In this document: positions 1 to 14,016 of the stretch, piece by piece
Layout of the letters: every line of letters starts with the position of its first letter
How positions within the stretch are numbered: the first letter of the stretch is position 1
NCBI GenBank assembly: GCA_018402305.1
Contig: JAGYJE010000006.1
Span: 1-64,000, forward strand
Origin: Puniceicoccaceae bacterium
GTDB lineage: Bacteria > Verrucomicrobiota > Verrucomicrobiia > Opitutales > Coraliomargaritaceae
DNA length: 64,000 bases
Direction of reading: 5' to 3'
Notes under the pieces: generated by a model
Databases searched by the model: none
Told to the model about the DNA's origin: nothing
The model's input: the letters and a program-made list of their open reading frames with translations, nothing else
Position numbers and translations under genes: made by a program

Positions 1-720
1 CTCAATGCCGCGGGCCAGCACGATTTTCTCGTAGTCACCGCGTCCGATTGCCTCCAGTGCCGCCTTCACCGCATCGGGGTAGCGCCCCGGCACGAGCTCG
101 CGCCTAGACTGGATGCGCGTGGTCGATTTGACGCCTGAATGCGGGGTTTCCGGGACGTAGTCGAAGGCGCTGAATTTGCGATAGGCCCCCCAGACCCGCA
201 GGACCAGGTGGTCGATGTCGGTATCGGCATCCACCCGCAAATTCGCCACGGCACCGTATTTGCCCTTTGACCGGGCAACCTGCCAACGGGGCAAAAAAAC
301 CGTGGCGGCCGGGAAGGGTGCATCCGCCTTCACGGTGTCGTCGAAACTGAAGGCCGTGAAGAAATGCGGCCCGGTGAAGGCCTCGCTCAAATCGCCCACG
401 GCGATGGTGTTTTCCAAAATTTCGTCGGCAAAGGCTTTGACCGCCGCAAACCGGTCCGCCCCGTCGAAGCGCGCCTGCACCACCGCCTCGGCCGCCGCCA
501 CGGCCTCGTCGTCGGCCGCACGCTCGATGTAGCAATGCAATTCGCCGGGCTCGTAGATCGATTGCAGCACGGCCAGTGGCGCAATGTGCTTCACCGCCAG
601 CGATATACTGGCGATCTGGAAGTGCCCCTTCTCCCGCGCCGCCTCCCGACACCCCTCGAGAAATTGACGCAGTGCGCCCTCATCGCGCTCGGGTAACATA
701 CTGGACGGGATAATTTGCAT
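1..720 (-). CDS. Isochorismate synthase / chorismate-binding enzyme, N-terminal 240 residues (cut by window edge)
   Basis: The minus strand is open from an ATG at 720 to the window edge with no stop, giving 240 residues that begin [20 protein letters not shown]. The visible end, [13 protein letters not shown], matches the conserved segment of MenF/EntC/PchA enzymes whose lysine (K232 here) acts as general base when chorismate is converted to isochorismate. The catalytic C-terminal half lies outside the window. In a menaquinone-using bacterium the likely role is the first committed step of menaquinone synthesis, but siderophore or salicylate synthesis cannot be excluded. No other men gene is in the window. 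The chorismate-binding family is well supported; the exact subfamily is inferred. Confidence 0.8.
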   Translation of the reverse strand, partial: MQIIPSSMLPERDEGALRQFLEGCREAAREKGHFQIASISLAVKHIAPLAVLQSIYEPGELHCYIERAADDEAVAAAEAVVQARFDGADRFAAVKAFADEILENTIAVGDLSEAFTGPHFFTAFSFDDTVKADAPFPAATVFLPRWQVARSKGKYGAVANLRVDADTDIDHLVLRVWGAYRKFSAFDYVPETPHSGVKSTTRIQSRRELVPGRYPDAVKAALEAIGRGDYEKIVLARGIE

Positions 721-1100
721 CTCGGGGAGGGAAACCAGCTCGCCAGAAACCGCAACCCGCAAAAGTCGTTGGCCTCTGTGGCGTTTGCAATTTTAAGCGC
801 GGGGTCAATTCCAACTGATGGCACTTCGGACTTGAGACGTAGCTGCGAGCTTTAGCCGCAGTTTGGATGGGTGTTTGCGGCCAGAGCTGGTCGCGGACTA
901 AAGCACCGCGCTACAATAAAATACATCGAAGCTACCCCGCGCTTAAAACAGCACCCCTCCGTGGCCCCGTGCCGAGAGATTGTCGAAGCCGCAATCCACT
1001 CAAACATCAAGTTTTGTTTGCCCCAAACCCCGCACGCCCTTCTAACTCAACTCCCCGCGTTGAGCACTCCAAGCTTCGGCGGAATCCATCCCACAACTCA
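721..1100. other. Intergenic region with degenerate inverted repeats
   Basis: No convincing gene is present. Positions about 839-862 (gtagctgcgagctttagccg) and 889-914 (gtcgcggactaaagcaccgc) read as two diverged inverted copies of a GCTAAAG-centred repeat. The short open frames between 867 and 1184 have no recognisable protein features and run into the helicase start region. Confidence 0.45.
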
Positions 1101-1142
1101 ATTCCCATTTCCCATTTCCTATCTCCCAAATCCTATTTCCCA
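1101..1142 (+). repeat. Heptad array ending at the helicase start codon
   Basis: Six consecutive 7-bp units of the form TTTCCCA (attccca, tttccca, tttccta, tctccca, aatccta, tttccca) occupy 1101-1142. The last base of the sixth unit is the A of the ATG at 1142. The coding-strand side is pyrimidine-rich, so there is no Shine-Dalgarno sequence for the gene it precedes. Confidence 0.8.
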
Positions 1143-3118
1143 TGCAGTCACCATTCCCACCGATCAATTTTAAAGCCGAACTGAACGACGAGCAATACGC
1201 CGCTGTCACCGCGCCCGCAGGCCCGGCGCTTGTCCTGGCGGGTGCCGGCTCGGGCAAGACCCGCACCCTCACCTACCGGGTGGCCTACCTCCTGCACCAG
1301 GGCGTATCGCCCTTTGAAATCCTCCTGCTCACCTTTACCAACAAAGCCTCCCGCGAGATGCTGGAGCGGGTGGAGAACTTGACCGGTGTTTCCCGGCGCC
1401 ACCTCTGGGGCGGCACCTTTCACAGCATCGCCCAGCGCATCCTCCGCGTGCACGGGGAACTCGTCGGGCTGAAGCGCAACTACACCATACTCGACGAGGG
1501 CGAGGCGGAGAGCCTCCTGAAAAATGTCATCCAGGAGCTGGACCCGAAGTTCATCAAAGCGAAAAACTACCCGAAGCCCAAGGTGCTGCACAATCTAATT
1601 AGCTACGCCCGCAACACCTGCCGCTCGCCGCGCGACGAGGCTGATGAGCGCTACCCTTTTCTCGATGGCATGGCCGATAAGGTCGATTCGTTTCATAAAG
1701 CCTACATGGCCGCGAAACTGGAGCAGCAGGTGGTCGACTACGATGATTTGCTGGAATACTTTCTCAAACTCCTCCGCGAGCAACCCGAGATCCGCCAGCA
1801 ATACCAGGACCGCTTCCAGCACATCCTGGTCGACGAGTTTCAGGATACCAACCGCCTGCAATCGGAGATCGTGGATCATCTCGCAGGCCACCACCAGATC
1901 ATGGCCGTGGGCGACGACGCGCAGTGCATCTACACCTGGCGCGGGGCCGATTTCGACAACATCATGCAGTTCGAAGAGCGCCACCCCGGCACCGAAATTC
2001 ATAAGATCGAGACCAACTACCGCAGCAGCCCTGAGATTCTCACCTTTGCCAACGCCGTGCTCAGCGCCCAGCCCAGCGGGCTCGGTTTCTCGAAGGAACT
2101 GCGCGCCGTCAAGCCCTCCCGTGAGCGGCCCTACTTCGTGCCTGTCATGGATACCCGAGGCCAGGCGCGCTTCATCATCGAGCGCATCGAGGGCCTCATC
2201 GACGAGGGCCGCGAGCTCTCCGATATCGCGGTGCTCTACCGCGCACACTTTCAGGCCATGGATCTGCAAATGGAGCTCACCCGCCTGAACATCGACTACC
2301 AGATCACCAGCGGCGTGCGCTTCTTCGAGCAGGCACACATCAAGGACTTCACCGCACAGCTCCGCTTTGCTTCCAATCCCGCCGATGTCTTTGCGTTTTC
2401 CCGTTTCGTTTGCCTCCTGCCCAAGATCGGGCCGAAAACGGCCGAGCGCATCCACAAATTTACCCGGCAACGCGCGGAAAAACTGGAGAAGAATTTCTGC
2501 GACGTGCTCGTTTCGGAGGAAGTGCTGAAAAAGATCCCGGGTGACGCCGCGGAGGAATGGCCCTCGCTTGCGGAAACGCTCCGCGAACTGTCACGCGGCC
2601 TCAGCGATAAAACACCCGGCGAACTCGTGCAAATCGGTCTGGACGGCTGGTATAGCGACTACATTCGCGAAATCTACCCAAACTGGACTGACCGCGCCGA
2701 CGATCTACAAAGCCTCGTCAGCTTCGCGGACCGCTATGAGACAATGGAAGAGTTGCTGGCCCAACTGGTCCTCCTCGCTGCAGAAAGCAACGAGCGCACC
2801 CCCGAGGAACAAAAGAACTGCCTCCGCCTCACCACGATCCACCAGGCCAAGGGGCTGGAGTTCCCCGTCGTCTTTGTCATCGGCCTGGCCGACGGCACCT
2901 TCCCGCTGAAGCGCACCATCGACGAGGGCAACATGGAGGAAGAGCGCCGCCTTTTCTACGTGGCCGTAACCCGTGCCATGGAGGAGCTCTACCTCAGCTA
3001 CCCCATGCTCAACCAGCAGGGCAATCAGGTCATGCGCCTCAACCCCAGCAGGTTTATTCGCGAGGTCGACACCAGTCGCTACGAAACCCTCAGAGTCGGC
3101 CCACCGCGTAGGTTTTAG
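1142..3118 (+). CDS. UvrD/Rep-family ATP-dependent DNA helicase
   Basis: A 658-residue superfamily 1A 3'-5' DNA helicase. Walker A is [14 protein letters not shown] at about residues 33-46. Other motifs follow in order: LLTFTNKAS (Ia), VDEFQDT (II), [14 protein letters not shown] (III), ETNYRSS (IV), [11 protein letters not shown] (V) and [11 protein letters not shown] (VI). Such enzymes unwind DNA for excision and mismatch repair and clear stalled forks. The length is somewhat short of E. coli UvrD (720) and close to Rep or PcrA, so the exact orthology is open. The ATG sits directly against a heptad repeat array with no visible ribosome binding site. The next gene converges from the other strand. 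Confidence 0.93.
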   Translation: MQSPFPPINFKAELNDEQYAAVTAPAGPALVLAGAGSGKTRTLTYRVAYLLHQGVSPFEILLLTFTNKASREMLERVENLTGVSRRHLWGGTFHSIAQRILRVHGELVGLKRNYTILDEGEAESLLKNVIQELDPKFIKAKNYPKPKVLHNLISYARNTCRSPRDEADERYPFLDGMADKVDSFHKAYMAAKLEQQVVDYDDLLEYFLKLLREQPEIRQQYQDRFQHILVDEFQDTNRLQSEIVDHLAGHHQIMAVGDDAQCIYTWRGADFDNIMQFEERHPGTEIHKIETNYRSSPEILTFANAVLSAQPSGLGFSKELRAVKPSRERPYFVPVMDTRGQARFIIERIEGLIDEGRELSDIAVLYRAHFQAMDLQMELTRLNIDYQITSGVRFFEQAHIKDFTAQLRFASNPADVFAFSRFVCLLPKIGPKTAERIHKFTRQRAEKLEKNFCDVLVSEEVLKKIPGDAAEEWPSLAETLRELSRGLSDKTPGELVQIGLDGWYSDYIREIYPNWTDRADDLQSLVSFADRYETMEELLAQLVLLAAESNERTPEEQKNCLRLTTIHQAKGLEFPVVFVIGLADGTFPLKRTIDEGNMEEERRLFYVAVTRAMEELYLSYPMLNQQGNQVMRLNPSRFIREVDTSRYETLRVGPPRRF

Positions 3119-3127
3119 ACCAAAATA

Positions 3128-3160
3128 ACGTGGCGTCCGAGCTCGCTCGGGCCCCCAGCC
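3128..3160 (+). repeat. Dispersed repeat, family E (gtggcgtccgagctcgctcg)
   Basis: A single copy of the palindromic gtggcgtccg...cgctcgggc repeat lies between the convergent helicase and deaminase genes. Related copies occur at 4216, 14063, 18227-18349 and 61630-61779. Confidence 0.6.
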
Positions 3161-3220
3161 TTGTCGGCCACCGGCTAAAAAACTGACCTGCCAAAACCCA
3201 AGCCCGCGCCAGCCCGGACA

Positions 3221-4210
3221 CTACACTGCATCCACCTCCGCCATCCATCCAACTCGGGTAGCCGCATCCACCAAGGCCACTTCAAATCCATTCTTGGCTA
3301 CCTGCTTCAATTCGTCGTTCGAGAATTTTAGTCCTGCGCTCAATGCCGCGTATTCATCCTCCAATGAGTTTCCAAATGAAAACGGGTCGTCCGTGCTCAC
3401 GGTGCAGCGCAGCCCTTGATCAAAAAACCGGCGGATTGGGTGCGCCTCCAGTGTATCGATGACATCGAGCTTCACATTACTGATCGGGCAAACGTCGAAG
3501 GTCACGCCCTTTCGGATAGCCAGCTCCACCACAGCCGGGTCTTCCACGGCGCGGATGCCGTGCTGGATGCGTTGAACACCGAGCACCTCGATGGCTTCGC
3601 GCACATGGGCCGCTGGTCCAAACTCCCCGGCGTGGGCCTTGGTTATCAGGCCGTGGTCGCGGGCTTTTTTCCAGAGCTTCGGCGTCCACGCTTCGAGAGG
3701 CAGCGACTCGATCCCGTGCAGATCAATCCCGGCGAGGCCATCCCATGTCATGCAATCCTCCAGCACGGGGGCCAGAGTGGCATTGTAACTATTGCGCGCC
3801 ATCCCCATGAAGACCCGGACCTCAAGGCCTTCGGGAACGGCGGCGCGGATCGCATCTAGAATCTCTGGCCCCGGGATACCCAAAAACTCGATGATTCCGG
3901 CGTGGAACGAAGTCTCTACATAGCGAACATTTTGCGCGAGGTGCCCGGCGAAAATCACCTTGGCCGCTTCGTGGTAGCGTTCGGGTGTGGTGAACCATTG
4001 CACGGCGTGCTCAATGAGGTGGGCCTCAAAGTCCTCAAAGCAAAGCCATTTGAAATCCGGCGCCCAGCAGGCCTGCGGTGCGGCGAAGCGCTCGGGGTCC
4101 AGGGATTGGAGCAGCGCATAGGGCAGCGCGCCCTCAATATGGAGATGCGTCTCCGTTTTCGGCAGACGATGAATCAAGTCGGCGGTTTCGGTGCTAATCT
4201 TTGGGTGCAT
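3221..4210 (-). CDS. add: Adenosine deaminase family protein
   Basis: A 329-residue member of the adenosine/adenine deaminase family, which hydrolyses adenosine (or adenine) to inosine (or hypoxanthine) in purine salvage. Zinc-site motifs are visible: THLHIEG near residue 20, [24 protein letters not shown] and STDDPFSFG near the C-terminus. The start was set at [12 protein letters not shown] (ATG at 4210). The frame stays open further upstream, but that extension crosses repeat-like DNA and hemN coding sequence and has no family similarity. The length fits the family (about 330). From sequence alone, adenosine and adenine deaminases are not firmly separated. Confidence 0.88.
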   Translation of the reverse strand: MHPKISTETADLIHRLPKTETHLHIEGALPYALLQSLDPERFAAPQACWAPDFKWLCFEDFEAHLIEHAVQWFTTPERYHEAAKVIFAGHLAQNVRYVETSFHAGIIEFLGIPGPEILDAIRAAVPEGLEVRVFMGMARNSYNATLAPVLEDCMTWDGLAGIDLHGIESLPLEAWTPKLWKKARDHGLITKAHAGEFGPAAHVREAIEVLGVQRIQHGIRAVEDPAVVELAIRKGVTFDVCPISNVKLDVIDTLEAHPIRRFFDQGLRCTVSTDDPFSFGNSLEDEYAALSAGLKFSNDELKQVAKNGFEVALVDAATRVGWMAEVDAV

Positions 4211-4320
4211 ACATTCGTTCGTGGCGTGCGAGCTTGCTCGCGCTCTCCGGAGGTTACGGTTATCTTTTGATCGATGAGGCTGTCTCAAACGCAAGCGCGC
4301 ACAAGCGCACACGCCACGTT

Positions 4321-5685
4321 TTAAACGGTCGTGGAATAGCGCCCGCTCTCGGCGGTTTGCAGGTAGGCGTCGAAGCAGAGCGCCAGATTGCGAATGAAGA
4401 GGCGGCCGCGCTCGGTCACGGCAAAGCCGCGGTCCGTCCAAACCAGCAACCCATCCTCGGCGGGTTCCTTCAACTGCGCCAGTGCATCGGCAAAATGCAC
4501 TTCGAAATCGATGCCCCACTTCTCGGACATGGCTCCGTAGTCCAGCGAGAGATCACACATCAGCCGCATGATGACGTCGCCACGCAGGCGGTCCTCATCC
4601 GTCAATTCGTAGCCTTTAACGATGGGCAGCTGGTCCTCTTCAAGCCGCGCGCGGTAGCTTTCGAGGTCTTTCACGTTTTGCCGAAAGCCGGTCGCACCCT
4701 GCGAGATACTGGAGATGCCGAAGCCGCAGATTTCCACACCGGCGCGGGTGCTGTAACCCTGAAAATTGCGCTGTAGCGTTTGCTCGCGCTGCGCCGCCAC
4801 CAGTTCATCCCCGGGCAGGGCAAAGTGGTCCATCCCGATGTAGACATAGCCCGCAGCGGTCAGCCGCTCGATGCAGAGTTTGAGCAATTCCAGCTTGGTC
4901 TGCGCATCCGGCAGCCCGGCCCGCTCGAGGAGCTTCTGCGCGGGCCGCATCCAGGGGATGTGGGCGTAGTTGAAGACCGCGAAGCGCTCGGGTTTTAGTT
5001 CGAGCACCTCGTCGAGGGTAGCGGCAAAGCTCTCTGGCGTCTGCAGCGGCAGCCCGTAGATGAGGTCAACGTTGATCGAATCGAAGCCGTTGGCCCGCAG
5101 AGTCTCGATCGCCGCGACGTTCATGGCCTGCGGCTGTTCGCGGTGGATCACTTTTTGCACCTCGGGGTTGCTGTCCTGCACGCCGAACGACGCCCGCGTC
5201 AAACCCATCCGCGCAAAGGCTTCGATGTGCTCCGGGCTGAGCCGGCGCGGGTCCAGCTCGACGGATTTTTCCGCATCCGCCGTGAAGCTGAAATGCCGGT
5301 CAATCATTGCGCCCAACCGGTCGATTTGTGCGGCTCTGAAAAAGTTCGGCGTGCCTCCGCCAAAGTGCATCTGCACCGCCTCGCGCCCCGGCGGCAGGTG
5401 CCGGGCAAAAATCGCCAACTCTTTCTCCAAAAGATCGAGGTAGTCATCACCGCGATTGCGGTCGAGCGTTGTGATCTGGTGGCAACCACAAAACCAGCAA
5501 AGCGTCTCGCAAAAGGGCAGGTGGAAATAAAGCGAAAGCGGCGCCGTCCCCGCCTCCACACCAGCGAGGAGTGCCCGGTAGTCCGCATAATCACGAAAAT
5601 GATTGGCTGGCGGATAACTTGTGTAGCGGGGCCCGGGGCGGTTGTATTTCTCGATAAGGGCGAGGTCTTGGGCAGATAGTTCCAT
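4321..5685 (-). CDS. hemN: Oxygen-independent coproporphyrinogen III oxidase (HemN)
   Basis: A 454-residue radical SAM enzyme, close to E. coli HemN (457). It oxidatively decarboxylates coproporphyrinogen III to protoporphyrinogen IX without oxygen in haem synthesis. The cluster-binding motif is [10 protein letters not shown] near residue 60, the CX3CX2CXC pattern typical of HemN. The N-terminal [12 protein letters not shown] and the [10 protein letters not shown] segment are also characteristic. The start at [19 protein letters not shown] (5685) was preferred to the ATG 14 codons upstream because it matches the family N-terminus. The gene lies 110 bases from the deaminase on the same strand. 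The upstream gap to purL contains a duplicated 70-bp block. Confidence 0.93.
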   Translation of the reverse strand: MELSAQDLALIEKYNRPGPRYTSYPPANHFRDYADYRALLAGVEAGTAPLSLYFHLPFCETLCWFCGCHQITTLDRNRGDDYLDLLEKELAIFARHLPPGREAVQMHFGGGTPNFFRAAQIDRLGAMIDRHFSFTADAEKSVELDPRRLSPEHIEAFARMGLTRASFGVQDSNPEVQKVIHREQPQAMNVAAIETLRANGFDSINVDLIYGLPLQTPESFAATLDEVLELKPERFAVFNYAHIPWMRPAQKLLERAGLPDAQTKLELLKLCIERLTAAGYVYIGMDHFALPGDELVAAQREQTLQRNFQGYSTRAGVEICGFGISSISQGATGFRQNVKDLESYRARLEEDQLPIVKGYELTDEDRLRGDVIMRLMCDLSLDYGAMSEKWGIDFEVHFADALAQLKEPAEDGLLVWTDRGFAVTERGRLFIRNLALCFDAYLQTAESGRYSTTV

Positions 5686-5766
5686 GGTCGGATGGTAACT
5701 ATGCCTGCTAGACAGAGGTTGAGGCAATTCAGAAAGCGATCGTTTGAACGTGTTTTTGGGATACTC

Positions 5767-5906
5767 GGGTTACTGTTTTATAGCCTGGTTATAATTTTTT
5801 GAGTTTACTTTTGTGTTTAAGCGTTGGTTCTCCCGAGGGTTACTGTTTTATAGCCTGGTCATAAGTTTTTGAGTTTACTATTGTGTTTAAACGTTGATCG
5901 TTTCGA
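5767..5906. repeat. Two tandem copies of a 70-bp AT-rich block between hemN and purL
   Basis: The block starting gggttactgttttatagcct at 5767 is repeated at 5837, exactly 70 bases later. Roughly nine in ten positions match before the copies diverge near the ends. The region is AT-rich compared with its surroundings and contains TATAAT-like words (ggttataatt). It lies in the divergent hemN/purL intergenic region, so a regulatory role is possible but not shown. Confidence 0.85.
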
Positions 5907-6139
5907 GGGCTTAAATAGCTATTTAGTAGACTCAATCTGCAGTCATCGAATTCCTTTTACCATTTTGAGTGGTCAGCGTGGTCGTGACTTTGTTTCCGCG
6001 TCCAATCGGCTTTACCCGAAAGGTTGGACTCTGCCATTCATTCACACCTGGACATGCGCGGCTCCGCGAAAAAGCACGCTTTGGAAGATTCGATGTTGGA
6101 CCTTCCATTCCCAGTGTTCAATCTGGCGTTTTTTCAATT

Positions 6140-10132
<3,993 letters not shown>

Positions 10133-10150
10133 TCAAATGACCGCCGAAAC

Positions 10151-10220
10151 CGGGCGCTGTTTACCGGGCGCTGCTTACTGGGCGCTGCTTATCCGGCGCT
10201 GCCTACTGAGCGCTATTTAA
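10151..10220. repeat. Five tandem 14-bp units after purL
   Basis: The units cgggcgctgtttac, cgggcgctgcttac, tgggcgctgcttat, ccggcgctgcctac and tgagcgctatttaa run without gaps from 10151 to 10220. Each unit is two alternating 7-bp words, gggcgct and gcttact. Confidence 0.85.
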
Positions 10221-10240
10221 AAAACACGTCCGTGACTACG

Positions 10241-10404
10241 GTGCGCTTACCAAGTGCGCTTACCAGGCGCGCTTACCAGGCACGCTTACCAGGTACGCTT
10301 ACCAGGTACCCTTACCAGGTACGCTTACCAGGTGCGCTTACCAGGTGCGCTTACCAAGTGCGCTTACCAAGTGCGCTTACCAAGTGCGCTTACCAAGTGC
10401 GCTT
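10241..10404. repeat. Twelve and a half tandem 13-bp units overlapping the 3' end of a small gene
   Basis: Twelve full 13-bp units of gtgcgcttaccaa/g and one partial unit run from 10241 to 10404. Read on the minus strand the unit is CGCACTTGGTAAG, which contains the last codons (Arg-Thr-Trp) and the stop of the small gene at 10390-10485. The outer units are identical or nearly so; the middle units (10267-10331) have diverged. Confidence 0.9.
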
Positions 10405-10485
10405 CTTGTGGCGATTTGCCTTCAAGCGCTTACGGCGCTTGTGCTTATTCATCTTGAGACGACGCTTTTTCTTGAGGTTACCCAT
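10390..10485 (-). CDS. AURKAIP1/COX24-domain small basic protein (mS38-like ribosomal-type protein)
   Basis: A 31-residue protein, [20 protein letters not shown] then [11 protein letters not shown], on the minus strand with a TAA at 10390-10392. More than half the residues are Lys, Arg or His. The MxKHKRRKRxKxxRHK core is the AURKAIP1/COX24 (DUF1713) signature; mitochondrial mS38 belongs to this family, and short bacterial members are known in Bacteroidetes, Chlamydiae and Verrucomicrobia. A role on the small ribosomal subunit is inferred from that relationship. Its last four codons lie in the innermost copy of a 13-bp tandem array that extends away downstream, so the stop context was probably duplicated repeatedly. 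Confidence 0.78.
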   Translation of the reverse strand: MGNLKKKRRLKMNKHKRRKRLKANRHKKRTW

Positions 10486-10741
10486 GTGTAAATGTGCTGG
10501 TTGAAATAACTGAAATCAGCGAATCAGACAGAAAAACCAGCGGCTGTAAAGTGCTTTTTCCAATGAGAGGAGATTTCCCAGAGATTTCCTTTGGGCGCGG
10601 ATCTCCGCGATTGAACCCGCCGAACCAACGGAGTGCGGGTGTCCCCACCCGCTTCCCCCGATCATCCGCCTGAAGTCAGATCCCCTCGTGCTTTACAGAC
10701 GGCATAATTTCTGCACCTTACGGTCCACAAAACACCGTCGC

Positions 10742-11644
10742 ATGAATACGTCCCGCAGAGATTTCGCAAAACAGGCCAGCCTACTGACGCTGGGCGGAAT
10801 CCTTTGCCCAAGCCTCGCGCGGGCAAATGGGGTCTACACTGTGCGAGCAGGGGACACATTGGAACAGATCGCGCGGCGACACGGCGTTCGCACTGCCGAC
10901 CTGAAGCAGGCCAACCGTCTGGAGAGCGATCTCATCCGCGTTGGACAAAAGTTGACCCTTCCACCTCTTGGCAATGCTTCCGTCGATCGGGCCGCTTCGC
11001 CCACATTGAGGCCGTATATTGTTAAACGCGGCGACACACTGGGCCGCATTGCCCGGACACACGGGACGAGCGTTGCCGCAATTAAGCAGCTCAACAACCT
11101 GCGCGGCGACGTCATCCGCATCGGGCAAACACTGCAAATCCCCGCCTCAGTTTCCAGCGGTGATTTGCTCGCCGGAGTGCGCCGGGAAACCGCGCGCATT
11201 CGCGTCCGCCGCGATAACTGGAAGCGCATCGTGGTGCACCACAGCGCGATTAAATACGGCAACGCGGCGATCTACGACAGCGCCCACCGCCGCCGCAATA
11301 TGCAAAACGGCCTGGCCTATCATTTCATTATCGGAAACGGCATCGATTCCGGCGATGGCGAGATTGAGATTGGCCCACGCTGGACAAAGCAACTTCTCGG
11401 CGGTCACGTAAAAAGCTACCCGATCAATTTGACTGCGATCGGCATCTGCCTGGTCGGTAACTTTGAGGTCGATCACCCGAGCAAACGCCAACTCGATGCC
11501 TTTGTTCAACTCGTGGACTGGCTCCGCGGGGAGGTCATCCCCGGAGCCCGCCAATTTGCGGGTCATCGCGACCTCCGTGGGGAGCAAACCGTCTGTCCAG
11601 GTAAGAACTTCCCCCTCGCCGCCATGCACGCGCGCTACGGCTAA
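10742..11644 (+). CDS. Tat-exported N-acetylmuramoyl-L-alanine amidase with two LysM domains
   Basis: A 300-residue protein. The start [19 protein letters not shown] gives a textbook twin-arginine signal (SRRDFAK), so export is probably in folded form. Two LysM domains follow ([17 protein letters not shown] near residue 38 and [17 protein letters not shown] near residue 97), which bind peptidoglycan glycan. The C-terminal amidase_2/PGRP domain carries the likely zinc ligands in IVVHHSA, FAGHRD and TVCPGKN and would cleave the bond between MurNAc and L-alanine. Six bases separate it from the exosortase downstream, which suggests an operon with the exosortase and TatD. Confidence 0.9.
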   Translation: MNTSRRDFAKQASLLTLGGILCPSLARANGVYTVRAGDTLEQIARRHGVRTADLKQANRLESDLIRVGQKLTLPPLGNASVDRAASPTLRPYIVKRGDTLGRIARTHGTSVAAIKQLNNLRGDVIRIGQTLQIPASVSSGDLLAGVRRETARIRVRRDNWKRIVVHHSAIKYGNAAIYDSAHRRRNMQNGLAYHFIIGNGIDSGDGEIEIGPRWTKQLLGGHVKSYPINLTAIGICLVGNFEVDHPSKRQLDAFVQLVDWLRGEVIPGARQFAGHRDLRGEQTVCPGKNFPLAAMHARYG

Positions 11645-11650
11645 ACGCGC

Positions 11651-12562
11651 ATGTCCATTCGTCGAGAGCTTGCTGCCAGTTTTCGGTCCAAATATCGGGA
11701 CTTTGACTTTTGGCTGCACTGCCTGCTCTTCCTCTTGCTCGGGGTCGCGCTTTGGCCCCTCACCGCCTGGTTTGCTCAGACCGCGGAGGATCAAAGCCGT
11801 ATTTTGCACGCGCTGGCCGTTCTGGCCATGGCCACCGTCCTCCTCGTGCGCTTTGGGCAGACGACTGTGGGCAACACTCTGGAGCTCAACGGTCCAGCCC
11901 GGCGGGCCCTTTTCGCCGCCTACGGATTACTCATCGTGGGCTACATCGGGCAAAGCCTGGGCGCGTCTCCCTGGTTTGGCCTGCTTATCATTCCTGCCTA
12001 TTGCTGCGCGCTGGCGGCTGCCGTGCGCTTCGTTTTCGGCCCAGGCACGCTGCGCCTGACCCGCACGGTCGCCATCACGCTGGCGGTCTTTCTCTTGATC
12101 AGCCTTTGGATGGCGCCGCTGGACTGGCCGCTCCGTGCCTTGGCCGGGCAATGGAGTGAGTCCGCCCTCAGCTGGATCGGCCAGGACGCCGCCCTCGGCC
12201 TGTACACACCCAAGGCCGGGCCACCCATGCTCATTCTGCTGGTCAATGAGCACCCCTTCCACGTCGCCTCCGAATGCAATGGCTTCGGCGTCATTCTGAC
12301 CAGCCTCCTGCTCGCCGTCCTCCTCTCGATCCACCGGCGGCTCAGTCTCTTGGGCATCGCACGCTGCCTCGTGCTGGGGCTCGCGTTGGGTTTCGTTTTC
12401 AATATACTCCGCATCGTCATCATCGTCTTGCTTGCACCGGCTTTGATGGATCACTATAATCTCATGCACGAAATTGTGGGTGGGCTCACCTACTGGGCCT
12501 GCCTCGTTCTTGTCTGGCTCACCCTGAAGGGACCCACCGAGCCGCAACCCGCTCAACGCTAG
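11651..12562 (+). CDS. Exosortase/archaeosortase family protein, variant active site
   Basis: A 303-residue, strongly hydrophobic protein with about eight predicted membrane segments. The exosortase triad is recognisable as Cys209 in ASECNGFG, Arg254 in NILRIVIIV and His273 in NLMHEIVGG. Exosortases are membrane cysteine proteases/transpeptidases that process C-terminal sorting tags such as PEP-CTERM. The Cys motif ECNGFG differs from the EACSGI form of the second exosortase in this window, so a different subfamily and tag are likely. The gene lies six bases after the LysM amidase and six before tatD. Family confidence is good; the substrate is unknown. Confidence 0.82.
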   Translation: MSIRRELAASFRSKYRDFDFWLHCLLFLLLGVALWPLTAWFAQTAEDQSRILHALAVLAMATVLLVRFGQTTVGNTLELNGPARRALFAAYGLLIVGYIGQSLGASPWFGLLIIPAYCCALAAAVRFVFGPGTLRLTRTVAITLAVFLLISLWMAPLDWPLRALAGQWSESALSWIGQDAALGLYTPKAGPPMLILLVNEHPFHVASECNGFGVILTSLLLAVLLSIHRRLSLLGIARCLVLGLALGFVFNILRIVIIVLLAPALMDHYNLMHEIVGGLTYWACLVLVWLTLKGPTEPQPAQR

Positions 12563-12568
12563 CCGCCC

Positions 12569-13366
12569 ATGGAACTCATTGACAGTCACTGCCACCTCCA
12601 ATCTTTCAAAGACAAAGGCGAACTTGCCGCTGTGCTCGATCGCGCACGGGCGGCCGGGGTGCGCCGCTTCATCACCGTTGGCACCTCAGCGGAAGACTGG
12701 GTGCCCTACCGCGAGCTGCACGCCGCGCACCCCGGTGAGATCGACTACACAGTGGGCCTCCATCCCTGCCACGTCGACGAGGACTGGGGCACCGCCGTAA
12801 GTCAGCTCAACAGCTTTTTCATACCGCCCCACGCCCCGGTTGCCTTTGGCGAAATCGGCCTCGATTTCTTTCATCTCCCCAAAGACCCCGTCCAAGCGGG
12901 CGAGGTCATCCTCCAGCAGGAGGCCGCCTTCCGCCAGCAACTCATGCTCGCCTGCGAGCTGGATTGCCCGGTCATTATCCATAGCCGCGACGCCTTTGCC
13001 GAGTCCGTTCAACTGATCGACGCGTCGGGCATCGATTGGCAGCGCATCGTCTACCACTGCTTCACCTACGGAGCCGACGAGGTCGCCCAGATCAACCAAC
13101 GCGGCGGCCGGGCCTCGTTCACGGGCATCACAACCTACAAAAGCGCCCATGCCGTACGGGAGGCCGTACGGGCGCAGGGCGTTGACCGCTTCATGCTGGA
13201 AACCGACTGCCCCTACCTCACGCCCGAGCCCCACCGCGGGAAGCCGAACGAGCCCGCTCACCTGACTCACATCGCCCAGCGCTGCGCCGAGGCCCTCGCC
13301 CTGCCGGTCGAAGAACTCGCCGCGCGCGCCACCCAAAACACCAAAGACTTTTTCGGGCTGTTGTGA
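12569..13366 (+). CDS. TatD-family metal-dependent hydrolase/DNase
   Basis: A 265-residue TIM-barrel protein of the TatD family. Metal-binding motifs are present in order: DSHCHLQ at residues 5-11, [24 protein letters not shown] and LETDCPYL. E. coli members are 3'-5' exonucleases acting in DNA repair or degradation, and YcfH-type proteins have the same fold. The length is typical (about 260). The gene is last in a tight three-gene run with the amidase and exosortase; no functional link is evident. A short family A repeat follows its stop. Confidence 0.9.
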   Translation: MELIDSHCHLQSFKDKGELAAVLDRARAAGVRRFITVGTSAEDWVPYRELHAAHPGEIDYTVGLHPCHVDEDWGTAVSQLNSFFIPPHAPVAFGEIGLDFFHLPKDPVQAGEVILQQEAAFRQQLMLACELDCPVIIHSRDAFAESVQLIDASGIDWQRIVYHCFTYGADEVAQINQRGGRASFTGITTYKSAHAVREAVRAQGVDRFMLETDCPYLTPEPHRGKPNEPAHLTHIAQRCAEALALPVEELAARATQNTKDFFGLL

Positions 13367-13425
13367 GCCCTGGTTTGTCATTCTCAAAGCCAACTCAGGT
13401 CTCCCAGCGTCGCTCTTCGAGCTCC

Positions 13426-13506
13426 CGTCTTCGTTCGGCAAAAGCCCAACTACGCCGGACAGGATGCTGGACAGGCAGGTCTCAGGTCTCAGGTCTCAGG
13501 TCTCTA
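13426..13506. repeat. Family L and family A repeats between tatD and the next gene
   Basis: A cgtcgctcttcgagct / gatgctggacaggcagg element is followed by four consecutive caggtct heptads up to 13500. The array abuts the stop codon of the minus-strand gene that ends at 13504. Confidence 0.75.
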
Positions 13507-14016
13507 AAGTTCCTCCGCGACCTGCTTCAAGCGTCCCCTAAAGACCAACTGCGCGAGGCCGCCTTGGTAAATATAGCTGTCAAAGCCGTCCGTGTGCAGC
13601 TCCTCGCGGCCGTCCACCTCAACAAAAACCTCGCGCATCTGATAATCGGTGGCGCGGGCCAGGTCTGAGGATAGCCAAACAATCCCGCTGTCGTGCAGGA
13701 CGCCGTAGTAGGTCGCTTCCGCATCGCCGCGGTCCACCTCCGAGATGAATCGATCCCCTGCAACATAGGTCTTCGAGCGCGCCGTCCGCATGCCGTCCTC
13801 CCGATCCGATACCGAGACGCCATGCAGCGCATCGTCCGCCCACCAGTAACGCTGCGCCACCGGGAAGGTTTGCGTATAGCCGGTTGCCGCCGAGTGAATT
13901 GTGAAATCCCCCTCCCAACGCCCCGCATATTGCTTCAGGTAGGCCTCTGCCTCCTCGCTGGCGGATACGAGCGAGGTTAAAAAAAGACCGAGACTCAAGC
14001 GTAACAGTAAGGGCAT
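13504..14016 (-). CDS. Secreted hypothetical protein (DUF1579/lipocalin-like)
   Basis: A 170-residue protein beginning MPLLLRLSLGLFLTSLVSASEE, a clear Sec signal peptide cleaved near residue 19. The mature part starts EAYLKQYAGRWEGDFTIHS and is rich in alternating beta-strand patterns ending in a GGLAQLVFRG segment. The GxWxG-type opening and beta-rich build resemble small lipocalin-like or DUF1579 proteins, but I cannot name a function. The start at 14016 was chosen because it gives the signal peptide; the frame extends upstream into repeat DNA. It could be co-transcribed with nothing else; neighbours are 126 bases upstream. Confidence 0.6.
   Translation of the reverse strand: MPLLLRLSLGLFLTSLVSASEEAEAYLKQYAGRWEGDFTIHSAATGYTQTFPVAQRYWWADDALHGVSVSDREDGMRTARSKTYVAGDRFISEVDRGDAEATYYGVLHDSGIVWLSSDLARATDYQMREVFVEVDGREELHTDGFDSYIYQGGLAQLVFRGRLKQVAEEL

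Noticed and set aside
104-652. 182-residue minus-strand frame
   Set aside because: Out of frame with the chorismate-binding enzyme, which is continuous from 720 to 1 and has the conserved lysine motif.
867-1184. Two 100-residue frames upstream of the helicase
   Set aside because: Overlap degenerate repeats and the helicase start; no protein features.
1595-2470. 291-residue minus-strand open frame inside the helicase gene
   Set aside because: Shadow of a GC-rich coding strand; no domain motifs.
10232-10504. Arginine/leucine-rich 90-residue plus-strand frame
   Set aside because: It is the translation of the 13-bp tandem array and the antisense of the small basic gene.
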